Positions 44,854 to 55,293 of a stretch of 64,000 nucleotides of DNA are shown here, piece after piece. The notes below the pieces were generated by a model that did not search any database, had not been told where the DNA came from, and was given only the letters and a program-made list of their open reading frames with translations. The DNA is from Drosophila pseudoobscura (taxonomy: Eukaryota > Arthropoda > Insecta > Diptera > Drosophilidae). A program made the position numbers and the translations under genes. Positions within the stretch are counted from its first letter, which is position 1. Each line of letters starts with the position of its first letter. The stretch is taken from NCBI RefSeq assembly GCF_009870125.1, contig NC_046683.1, positions 46,515,869 through 46,579,868 on the forward strand. Reading direction: 5' to 3'.

Positions 44854-45162
44854 TTATATACATTTCTCCGGCTTTTTGGAAGTGCAGGCTCCTAATGTCG
44901 CATCATAGTAAGAGTTTTCCGTGCAGAAAAAGACCAGCGCCATTGATGATCCATTTGACATATAACAAAAGACGTAGCTGCAAGTAAAATTCGAGTAAAA
45001 AAATTAATAGTTTGAAAATAGTACAGAAAATATCAAGGCTTACCTGCCGCAAGTGGGATCGTTTTGATTTTCAAATGAACCCGGACTCGTCACTTCCAAG
45101 CAGGCCTTTTCGGCACTCCATTCCTGTGCGGTTTGGCATCTAATTCTAATTTGCACCAGTAG
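44854..45162 (-). pseudogene. decayed tandem copy of the neighbouring CBM14 gene (3' part)
   Basis: Two exon-like pieces, 45162-45044 and 44977-44854, have the same intron position and phase as the last exons of the gene at 45548-46547. Together they encode a whole CBM14 domain (CLEVTSPGSF...NDPTCGSYVFCYMSNGS...CTENSYYDATLGACTSKKPEKCI, stop), very like the neighbour's CLNVTKSTSF...NDPTCATYLFCYVANG. The upstream piece starts like the previous domain (YWCKLELD) but then lacks the domain body and changes frame before EWSAEKACLEV. No signal-peptide or first exons were found upstream. It could alternatively be an alternative terminal region of another transcript. Confidence 0.65.
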
Positions 45163-45547
45163 CTGCAATATTTAAAATGTTTAATATGTACGTCCCCAGG
45201 CGTATCCTCTGCTATGTAGTCACCAGCGATAAAATAAGTTTCGCCTACATGATGATCTACTCTCTACCAATTCACTTTCAAATCTGGAAGGCCACACTGG
45301 GGTTCTTATACCCGAAATTATTCATCTATATAGTCTTTTATCTATACACCATTATAAACTTTTATGATGAACTTTAATGCGAACGTTATACATGGGGTAC
45401 TATCAGTATTTTCGCTGGAATTGGCCCAGATAAGTTAGTCTTTTTAAAAAAACTCAGGAAGTAAGTACAACAGTACCCAAACGGGTACCAAAAATATATG
45501 TTCATGTTTTCGATTACATACATCAAGAATTACATACTTAGGAATTA
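45163..45547. other. spacer between the decayed copy and the CBM14 gene
   Basis: 385 bp, AT-rich. The plus-strand open frame at 45177-45377 has no recognisable homology. I see nothing further in it; diverged 5' exons of the decayed copy may lie here but cannot be shown. Confidence 0.4.
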
Positions 45548-46547
45548 TTATGTACAATTGTTTGGTTTTATGGCGCTGCAGCCACTTATAGTAGAATCAA
45601 AGTATGGGGTTGTGGATGGACAGGATTTGATCAGCGCCTTAACTGCTCCATTTGCAACATAGCAAAAGAGGTAGCTGTACAAAAATATGCAGTTTAGTTT
45701 GGGTTGTTATCTAAAATCGAAAATTAAACTTACGTGGCGCATGTGGGATCATCTTCGTTCGTAAAAGATGTCGATTTTGTCACATTCAGGCAGGTTTCCT
45801 CTGCGCTCCAAGGCTTTTCAGTGGTTGTTGTAGTTGTTGCTATCGTTGCTGGTATCTCATCTGTCGGTAGTGTGGTTGACACTTCAGTACATTCAGCGGG
45901 TTTTGTGTCCGTACATCCTTTTATGGACGCATCAAAGTATTTGTTAGTCGGGCAATTGAGATTGAGAATTTCTAAACTCCCATCCGTTGCGAATTTACAA
46001 TACAAGTAGCTACGAATAGGTTTGGGTTTTAATTTTCCTCCGGCGGTAACTCTTTCAGAATATGTACTTACGAAGTGCATGTGGGATCATTTTCGTTTTC
46101 CAGAAAGCCCGATTTTGTGGTTTGCTGGCAGGCTTCCTCGGCAGTCCACGGCTTCACAGTGGTTGTTTCCGGTGCACTATCCGCTTTGCAGACCGGGTCA
46201 GCATTTTCATAGCAAGTGTAGTCACCATCGGTGCAAAAGAAATTGGTTGGGCACTTAATTATATCATTCAGTGGTACTCCTGGAATTGAAATTATACTTC
46301 CAGCTGCGATTCTCGGTGCTCCTGCTATAGGCATGCTCACCTTTCACGCATGCGGAAAAAGTGTTTTCACTGAGGCATACCGTTCGGCTGACTGGCTGAC
46401 ACACACCGCAAGTGGCCGCCGCGTGTTGGGCCAGGATCTTGAATTCAGGAACATATGTAGCAACGAATGTACTCAAGAAACTGTACTAGGAATGCGATTG
46501 GCCAGGATAGTTACCATTGGAATTAGAATAAGCGCCTTCAACCACAT
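45548..46547 (-). CDS. secreted peritrophin-like protein with two CBM14 chitin-binding domains
   Basis: Five exons, 46547-46515, 46437-46341, 46279-46072, 46009-45734 and 45674-45548, give 246 residues with all phases matching. The first exon encodes MWLKALILIPM and continues ILAQHAAA, a signal peptide. Then comes the compact Cys module shared with the two genes upstream (CGVCQPVSRTVCLSENTFSAC...CPTNFFC...C), followed by two CBM14 domains, each interrupted by an intron at the same place just after the second Cys (DPTC-T/A-S/T, YLYC / YLFC) and separated by a Thr-rich linker. It ends IKPNNCT. The short exons hide it from simple ORF searches. Likely a peritrophic-matrix or gut-lumen chitin-binding protein. 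Confidence 0.85.
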
Positions 46548-47351
46548 GTTTTTTGTCTTCACTCGTTATTCATACTAAAATGCTGTGAGTAGAAGATTTA
46601 TCTTATATGTATCTCGACATCATCATCGTAATTCTTATCTTAAAAGTCTGCCCAAACCACACAGACACAAACACTAGGAGATATATATGTATAGTTATGC
46701 ATGCTTTTATTGCTCTATCATCAGGCTCTCCTGCATCAATAAATAGTCGTACGAACGAACGAGGCTACACGTAATGTATATAAAAATATATTCACAAATT
46801 CAAGGCGCATTTGTTAGCTGTTTAGCAGGGTACGAGCATAGTAGTATACAATTTCTAGGAATATTTTGATTCGTGTACGATAAATAGATACGTATATTGC
46901 TTAAAAATTGTTCTTATCAACGAAAGTAGGCATCGAAAGTATAGCTAATGGTTTGTTGTGTATATAAAGGTGTATACTGGGTAGTAGTTATTAATTCGCA
47001 TAGTTCGCATAGTTGCCGCGTAGTCTTGCTTGTTTCCGAGTTTCTCAATTACATAAATATATACTAGCTATAGGTTACAGCTCTAGATATAGGTATAGGT
47101 ATAGGTATAGTACATAAGCCTAATTGTAAAACATTTCTTAAGGTAAATCATAGCAGTTTAAGAAGCACTTGATACTTTATACTCGTTCCACTTACTTAAG
47201 CTTAAGGCAACATCGATGTTCTAATATTAGTAAATTAGTTAACATAAATTCGTTATGTCTAAAACGAAATAATACTTCGTCAGCAAATGCATTCAATTTA
47301 AATTCAAGTTCAAGTTGTGGACGTGTGTATACTGATTATATGTTTTTATTT
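46548..47351. other. CBM14 gene promoter and Girdin 3' UTR
   Basis: About 800 bp. Nearest 46547 are GATA motifs for the CBM14 gene (TTATCTTA at 46597-46604 and CTTATCTTA at 46632-46640). Beyond, the Girdin 3' UTR on the minus strand ends with AATAAA (reverse complement at about 46705-46710). A short (GGTATA)n tandem lies at about 47089-47109. No gene seen. Confidence 0.6.
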
Positions 47352-50300
47352 CTAGACGCAGCCGTACTCATACCAGATGCTATTGCTCTTGTCCTCGCTT
47401 CGTTTTCGGCCAGACTTATCATCCTGAGTGGGAGTACCAGAGGCACTCCCCCCTCCACTGCCAGTTGCCGCAGCCGGTACCAGCGGATTTTGGTCCGCAG
47501 TCGTGGATGTTCCCCCAATCGTAGTGTTGATGCGATTGTACATGAGGAATGTGGCTGGGCCTGGACTGCTGCTGTTGCTGTTGTTGTCGTTATTTTTTTG
47601 TGGGGTCTGAGGTTCTGCGTTGGGCGTTGGTGTTCCGACATTGCTGGCGCTACTGGCGCTGGCCGGCTGCTGTTGGGCGTTGGATCCAGAGCTAGAGCTG
47701 GAGCCGTCGGGTAACTTCTGATGCTCGTCAATAAGATAAACAGTGCGACGGGAGCCGGCTGTGCCTAGGGTTAGGCTGCTGCCAGTCACGTCTGGCGCTT
47801 CAAGGCTTCTGCAAAACCAAATCGGAAAATTAGTATTTTATCTATGTTATGACCGTAAAACAACGACAGAGACAGAGGCAGAGACGACAGGGCAGTGGAA
47901 GTGTTGGGGTATAGGAAATATAGGTATAGGATACAGTAGTTATTAGGAGGTACGAGAGATTGTTACACATTTAAAAGCGCATACCCGTGCACGCTATTTC
48001 TACGTGAGTTATTCAAATCCGTACGTTTCTGTGCCTGTAGGCTACTGCGCACGGCGCCGCCTCGTTGGATCGAGTTATCCAGCAAATCCCTACTCGAGGA
48101 GTGTTCAGTTTTTGTATTGTGCGTGTGGTGGTGCGTTGTTGGTGGTGTGCGGGTTGTTGTGTATATATGTACATGTAAATAGAACAAAAACCATGTCCCC
48201 AACAATATATTATCCAATAAACCATATACTCGATTCGTATCTTATCGGAAGTGCTCGCTTACCGCTGCAGGCTCTGACGAAGTGGTATGTTTCGCTGCAG
48301 CAAATGCGTATCGGAGGCAATGGACAGGGGCTCTTCGTTGCTGTTGTCCGATTCATTGCCCCCAGACTCGGATCCAATAACAAATTGCGAATTGGTACGC
48401 GCATCGTCTACCCAGGAGCGACGGTTCTGCAAAACGAAACATATGGGAATTCTTAGTTTTTCAGGATGTTCAGGAATTTCTCTGGACTCAAACCTACTCG
48501 ACTGGGCACTTTGTTCATTAGATCGGAGCTAGCCTTCTTCACACGGCGTACCAGACTGATGGCAAAGGGTTTTCTTGGGGAGGGAGGGATCGGAAACCAT
48601 TAGAAGAATTCGAATTTCAAGTGTCTTTGGCACAAGGCCACTCACTTCTTGTGCACTGTCGTCTCTGACTTTTTATAGTGCTCCATGATTTTCTCCTCAA
48701 GCTTCTCCTTTTGCCGCTTCAGACTGTGCACCCGCTCGGTGTAGTTCTTCTCCTCCTCGTGGAAGTGCTTCTTGTCCTCCAGGGAAATGGCCAACAGCTC
48801 TTGATACTGGGAGAGCAGCTGCGAGACATTGTCCATCAGGGCCTTACGCTCAGAGTCCAGATCACCGTTGTTTTGTATAAGCATCTGCAATTTGTTACGA
48901 TTTATAAGAAGTGGTGTCGGAGTCAATGAGTTTTGTGTCATGAACTTGTCTTGAGAGATAGGGATAATGAGAAAGAGAGGAACTACGACCGCCAGTTTTA
49001 TTCTAATGGTTATTCTTGCTCTTCTTTTATCCTTACCACCTAAATGGCCTATTTTATTAGAATATTAAAATATTTTATATGTTTCCCCTTTTTATACCCG
49101 ATACTCAAAATGAGTATTGGGGTATATTAGATTTGTGGTAAAAGTGGATGTGTGTAACGTCCAGAAGGAATCGTTTCCGACCCCATAAAGTATATATATT
49201 CTTGATCAGCATCAATAGCCGAGTCGATTGAGCCATGTCTGTCTGTCCGTTCGTCCGTCTGTCCGTCCCCTTCAGCGCCTAATGCTCAAAGACTATAAGA
49301 GCTAGAGCAACGATGTTTTGGATCCAGACTTCTGTGATATGTCACTGCTACAAAAATATTTCAAAACTTTGCCCCGCCCACTTCCGCCCCCACAAAGGGC
49401 GAAAATCTGTGGCATCCACAATTTTCAAGATACGATAAAACCAAAAACGCAGAATCGTAGAGAATGACCATATCTTTAAGACTGCAGAATCTGAATTGGA
49501 TCGTATTATTATTATAGCCAGCATCAAGAAAACAATTTCATTTTTTCTCGCCCTGTCTCTCTCTAACACACACGTAGCATAGGCGGCTTTCCTTAGAGTA
49601 AAACATTAGCGCCTAGATCTCAGAGACTATAAAAGCTAGAGCAACCAAATTTGGTATCCACACTCCTAATATATCAGACCGAGACGAGTTTGTTTCAAAA
49701 TTTCGCCACACCCCCTTCCGCCCCCGCAAAGGATGCAAATCTGGGGATATTCACAAATCTCAGAGACTATTAACGCTAGAGTAACCAAATTTGGAATCCG
49801 CACTTCTCTTAGATCTCACTATAAAACGTGTATCTCAAAATTTCGCCCCACCCCCTTCCGCCCCCACAAAGGACGAAAATCTGTTGCATCCACAATATTG
49901 CAGATTTGAGAAAACTAAAAACGCAGAATCATAGATAACGACCATATCTATCAGATTGCTGAATCTGGATCAGATCAGATAATTTTTGTAGCCAAAAGGA
50001 ACAAATCAATTTGCATTGGCTACGCAGCGCCCGACGTCACGCTCAGACTGATATTCTGTCTCTCTCGCACGCATTCCTTGTCGTGTCGTTTAATATTAGC
50101 GGCGTCTGCCGGCGGAGAGCCATACTGACTTAGTATCGGGTATAACTGTAGAGTTGCGGTGTCTGCAGCAACTCACAGCGTTCCCCCTCGTTTTTTTATA
50201 CCCGATACTCAAAATGAGTATTGGGGTATATTAGATTTGTGGTAAAAGTGGATGTGTGTAACGTCCAGAAGGAATCGTTTCCGACCCTATAAAGTATATA

Positions 50301-53300
50301 TATTCTTGATCAGCATCAATAGCCGAGTCGATTGAGCCATGTCTGTCTGTCCGTCTGTCCGTCCGTCCGTCTGTCCGTCTGTCCGTCTGTCCGTCCCCTT
50401 CAGCGCCTAATGCTCAAAGACTATAAGAGCTAGAGCAACGATGTTTTGGATCCAGACTTCTGTGATATGTCACTGCTCCAAAAATATTTCAAAACTTTGC
50501 CCCGCCCACTTCCGCCCCCACAAAGGGCGAAAATCTGTGGCATCCACAATTTTAAAGATACGAGAAAACTAAAAACGCAGAATCATAGAAGATGACTATA
50601 TCTTCTAGAGTGCAAAATCTGAACCAGATCGTATAATTATTACAGCCAGAATCACGAAAACAATATCACTCTTTCTCGCTCTGTCTCACTCTAACACACA
50701 GGTTTCATGGTCGGTTTTGCCAATTGCAAAATATGAGTTCAAGGATCTCAGAACCTATAAAAGCCAGAGCAACCAAATTTGGTATCCACACTCCTGTGAT
50801 ATCGGACCTTGACCGTTTCCTGTCCAAATTTCGACACACCCCCTTCCGCCCCCGCAAAGGACGAAAATCTGAGGCAACCACAAATCTCAGAGACTATTAA
50901 GGCTAGAGTAACCAAATTTGGTACACACACTCCTTTAAGATGTCACTATAAAACGTATATCTCAGAATTTCGCCCCACCCCCTTCCGCCCCCACAAAGGA
51001 CGAAAATCTGTTGCATCCACAATATTGCAGATTTGAGAAAACTAAAAACGCAGAATCATAGATAATGACCATATCTATTAGATTGCTGAATCTGGATCAG
51101 ATCAGATCATTTTTATAGCCAAAAGGAACAAATCAATTTGCAGTGGCTACGCAGCGCCCGACGTCACGCTCAGACTGATTTTCTGTCTCTCTCGCACGCA
51201 CTCTTTGTCGTGTCGTTAAATATTAGCGGCGTCTGCCGGAGGAGAGCCATACTGACTTAGTATCGGGTATAACCGTAGAGTTGCGGTGTCCGCAGCAACT
51301 CACAACGTTCCACCTCGTTTCTACTATTTTTTATTCCATTACATCTGTCTCTCTCTCTCTCTCTCTCATTCACTTGCCACACCAAAGCCAGCCGTTATAT
51401 CTCACTCCTCTCCGCCAGGGGGCGTGATAGAGAGAAAGAGAGAGACAGTGAGTAAGCGTGTGGGAGGGGTAGTGCAGACACTAAATGATTCTCTTCATTC
51501 TGGAGGCGGGGCGAAATTGTGCTTGCTCTAGCTCTTATAGTCTCTGAGATCTAGACGTGAATGGACAGACGGACAGACAAACAAAGCTATATCGATAGCC
51601 GATACGATCAATTTACTTCACGGGGTCGAAAGCGCTTTCTTCTGGGCGTTACACACATCCACATCTACTACAAAACTAATATATCCGTAAACTCTGTGAG
51701 TACCGTATATAATAGGCTGCTCGTTCATCCAGACCTACCTCACAGCGCTGCTGAACCTTGCTGTACTCCATTTGCAGCAGACGAACTTGATCACTCTTGG
51801 TGTTGAGCTCCCCCGTGAGCTCCGTGTTTTGGAGCTTCAGGCTGCTGTGCTCCATGCGTATCATTTTGTACTGCTCCTGTATGTTCTTGTACTCGTTCTT
51901 GAAGCGGTCGCTGGTGGCAAACAGATTGCGGAAGTCATCGGTGAGCTTCGAGTGCTCGGTGCGTAGGATGGAGAGATCCTCGCTGCAGGTCTTCATGCTG
52001 CTATTTTGAGTTGTGAGCTCCTCGATACGCTGCTCCAAAGCCGATTGCTGTTCGCGGGTGTCGCGCAAATCTTGGCGCAGATCGCGAACTGCGGCCTTTA
52101 GCTGCTCCTTGTCCTTGTTGAGAGATTCGTATTCGGCGGAGAGCTGGTCGTGCAGACACTGCAGCGTGACCTGATCTTGCAGCGCATTTTTGTGCACCTG
52201 CTGCAGGGAGTCGATGTCTTTGAGCAGCGTGTCCTTTTCCGCGGCCAGTTGAGAGTTTGCCAGCTGCAGGGCCACGTGCTGGGTATTCAGCGAAGTGATT
52301 TGTGAGCCCAAAGCAGCCACATCCACACTCAGGCGGGCGTTTTCGGTCTGCAGCTGCGTGTTGCAGTCTTTGACACGCATCAGCTCGGCGGATTCCCGTG
52401 CAAGACTCGGCCTTGGCTTGTGCTCGAAGCGCAGCTCCTGGGAAGAGCTAGAAGGGGCCAGCTCAATGTTCTTCTCCACTGTGAAGATCTCTTGGCGATG
52501 GCATAGAACACACATGTCCGATTTGAGGCCACCCTCCTCCTCTCCATCGTCACGCTCCTCCTGTTGCTCGCGTTTTACGTTCAACATAATCTCACGCACC
52601 GTTTTGAAGGTCTCCGGATTGCGCACCAGTTTCTCAACCACATGCTCCACATTCAGTTCGGCGGGTTCGCTGTCGGTGAGGCCGAGTTTCTCCAGATTGT
52701 GCCGCACTTTCTTGGTCACCAGCGTGCCAGTGACCAGGTCCTCGCGTAGCGTGTTAATCATTTCCTGATCGATGTTTCGTTGCGAAGCCAGCTCTTGGTT
52801 TTGTTTCTCCAGCTCGATGAGCTTCTGCTGTACCTGCTCGGTCTCTTCAAGCACTTTGCTGAGCCTCATAATATCTTTGGTCTGGGTGTCCAGTTGATTA
52901 ATGGTTTGGTCGAGCTGAACGGACTTCTCCTCGCTGCCCTCCTTCAGCTTGGATACCTCTTTGAGCAGGCTGGCATTCTCCCGCTCGTATGCCGACACCT
53001 TGGCCTCGATATCGTAGAGCTTCTGTTTGGTCTGCTCGTACTGCTTTGTCTTCTCGGTATACTGCTCCAATTCCTTGCTCTTGCTTTCCGCCAGCCGCTC
53101 CAGGTCATCCGCACGCCGCTGAATGCTTTCATTGAGCGTTTGGATGCGTTGCTTCTCCTTATTTAGGGTCTCGGCGTGTTGTTCGGCATCTGCCAGCTTC
53201 TGCCGATCCACTTCGCGCTCCAGGCTCTGGCGATCGTAGCTCTTCTGGCGGCTATCCACGGCATCTTGCAGCTTCTTGTTCTCCTCCAGGGCATTCTTGA

Positions 53301-55293
53301 ACACGCCCTCCAACTCTACATTCTGCTGGGTTAGCCTCTGAACGTTCTCCTGCATCTGATCGATCTTCAGAGAGAGCTTCTTCTTCTCCTTCTCCAGCTC
53401 CAGAATTTTATTGGTGGACTCGTGAAAGCTGCTCTCCTTCAGCTGCTCCAGGGCAGCAGTCAGACGCCGATTCTCTAGCTCCAGCTTGAGGGCACGCGTC
53501 TGAGCATTGTTGGTGAGCTGCTCGGACAGGCTGTTGTCCCCCGAGTTGCAATCATCCTCGTTCTCTGAAAAGGACTTGTCGCCTTCCTGCGTCGAGTTCA
53601 GATTCCTTGCCACCAGCTGTAGCTGGGCATTCTCCTCCAGTAGCTCCTCCAGCTTGGAGCGATCCACATCCCGTTCCAGGGCCATGTCGTTTAGCTTTTG
53701 CTTGTATTTGATAATCTCAGACTCCAGGGAGATGGCATGCTCCGAACGTTTGCGATAGCGTTGCAGCTGCTCCTCCAGCATTTCTCTGACGGATATAACT
53801 TTGGTTAATAAACATCATTTCTAATTCTGATAGCTCTTACTTTGATTCCAGCAGTACACGGTTGTCCTCACGCAGCTCCTCCACCCGAGACTTGTAGAAA
53901 TCGGAGTCGCCGAGCTTCTCACGATACTTTTGAACTTCGACCTCCAGCCGATCGGCCCGCTCAGCCCGCTCGCGTAAGATGTCCACCTCGTCGCGATAGG
54001 CAGATGCCCGTTTAGCCTCTGTAAACCAATCCTGGCTCTCCTGCCGCAACTTGTCGAAGCGGACCTTCTTGTCGTCCAGCTCCTCCCGTAGCTCCAGAAG
54101 GTTTTCCGACTTTTCCTCCCTGGAAAAGTAATCTTTATTAGCAAATCAGAAATCAATCAGAAGAGTTAGAGAAACGTTTCAACGTACAGCTCCTGGCGAA
54201 GCTTTCGATTCTTCGATCTGAGGTCTGCACACTCCACTGCCAGGTGGTTGCTCTCCGAGTTGGATGACGATGAGGGTGTTGAGGTGGCCGTTCCGTTCGA
54301 GGGCGAACGCGGCACACTAGCTCCCCCTTGGCCGCACTCCGCCAGATTGTCGCTGGCCGTCATCTCGGGCTCCATGCACACTAGGTCAATCCATTTTAAA
54401 TACATGACATCTCGCTCCTTGGTCAGACGAAGAATGTGCGTGTACATGTTCTGCGGCGACAGCCGCTCCAGCGAGTCTTCGGTGAGGACTAGACTATGGC
54501 TGTCCGTTACCTGTTTGATGAGTGCCACAATGGCGTGCTGCGTCTCCAGATCTAGCTCCTTGATGCGGGCTATAAATAGCTCCTTGTTGGGGCATTGCAC
54601 TGCGGCACCCAGAAGCAGAGTGAGCAGCGTTTTCATTTGCTCCAGTCCGCTCCTGCTCTCCGGATGGTAGCCTAGCGTGACAGCGTCGGGCAGGGCCAGT
54701 ATGGTCTGACCCAGCTCTTCCTCAAATAAGGATTTCAGATTCCGAACGATACACTCAAAGTTCTTGGCCCTGGCCACACTCAAAGATTTTCCACTGAGTT
54801 CGGTCAGTTCGCTGGGATTGTTTTGCGGCTCCGGGTCGATTTGGAGCCAAACGCTGTGTATGATATGGCCATCCAGCAGCGAGGTGTAACCGGCAAGCAG
54901 CTCGGCACGTGGCAGGCATGACTCCAGCTGGGGTGAGCACAAAAAGAGAAGATGGAGAAGCCATGAGCGGACATGCAAACAAAGCACACTGCGAATATAA
55001 CAGCATAAAAGTTCTACCGTAAGCTGTCGTAAGCCAGCTACAATGACCTTGCTACCAGCAACCAGGTGAGTGCTGTGCTGCTGCGGAAGCCTATGCGAAC
55101 GAGCGAGTAGGTTGTTCTCTTTGTTGCTGCTTTTTCGTGTGTGTGCCCATGGGAATTACTTGGGAGCACTTGAATTTCTTATGCCAAGCACATAGTATTG
55201 AGCTTGTTTATTCACTCTACTCACCCAAGAAACGAGTGCTCCATTTATGAATTCATCAATTTCCATTGGCGTCGCCGCGGCCGTGCCAGCCAT
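47352..55293 (-). CDS. Girdin: Girdin/Daple (CCDC88) homologue: HOOK domain and long coiled coil
   Basis: Nine exons: 55293-55225, 54927-54188, 54119-53841, 53785-51739, 48884-48646, 48573-48498, 48426-48263, 48044-47985 and 47808-47352, giving 1376 residues. Residues about 1-190 form the HOOK/calponin-like domain (MEIDEFINGALVSW, YTSLLDGHIIHSVWLQI, FEEELGQTILALPDAV, LLTLLLGAAVQCPNKELFI). Residues about 270-1130 are a near-continuous coiled coil (for example KYREKLGDSDFYKSRVEELR). The C-terminal region is basic then Ser/Asn/Gln-rich and ends EYGCV, matching the Gly-Cys-Val PDZ-binding end of vertebrate Daple, which binds Dishevelled. In flies Girdin acts in actin and cadherin organisation, cell cohesion and planar polarity. 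The 2.85-kb fourth intron is filled with DINE-like repeats. Confidence 0.92.
49087..50190 (+). repeat. DINE-1/mini-me-like element, tandem unit A
   Basis: About 1.1 kb inside the Girdin intron. It starts TTTTTATACCCGATACTCAA, contains AAGTATATATATTCTTGATC, then a short (GTCY)n tract (about 49234-49267), several internal sub-repeats (CTCAGAGACTAT, GCAACCAAATTTGG, CCCACTTCCGCCCCCACAAA), and ends near ACTTAGTATCGGGTATAAC and GCGTTCCCCCTCG. The TA-repeat plus GTCY-repeat layout is the hallmark of mini-me/DINE-1 (Helentron-like) elements. Non-coding. Confidence 0.8.
50191..51318 (+). repeat. DINE-1/mini-me-like element, tandem unit B
   Basis: Second copy in the same orientation, directly abutting unit A, with the same start and end landmarks and very high similarity (differences such as ACCCCATAAA to ACCCTATAAA). 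The (GTCY)n tract is longer (about 50340-50397). The junction of A and B has no extra sequence, suggesting tandem duplication or head-to-tail insertion. Confidence 0.8.
51490..51695 (-). repeat. short inverted DINE-like piece
   Basis: Reverse complement of the 5' part of the unit: minus-strand order TGGATGTGTGTAACGCCCAGAAG, CGACCCCGTGAAGTA, GTCTGTCCGTCTGTCC, AGATCTCAGAGACTATAAGA, GCTAGAGCAAGCA, split into short matches. More diverged than units A and B. (CT)n and (GA)n tracts lie beside it (51345-51368, 51429-51446). Confidence 0.65.

Noticed and set aside
45177-45377. 66-codon plus-strand ORF
   Set aside because: Overlaps the first exon-like piece boundary of the decayed CBM14 copy and has no homology.
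49230-50400. regularly spaced repeats resembling an array
   Set aside because: They are (GTCY)n microsatellite tracts and internal sub-repeats of DINE-like elements, not a CRISPR array.
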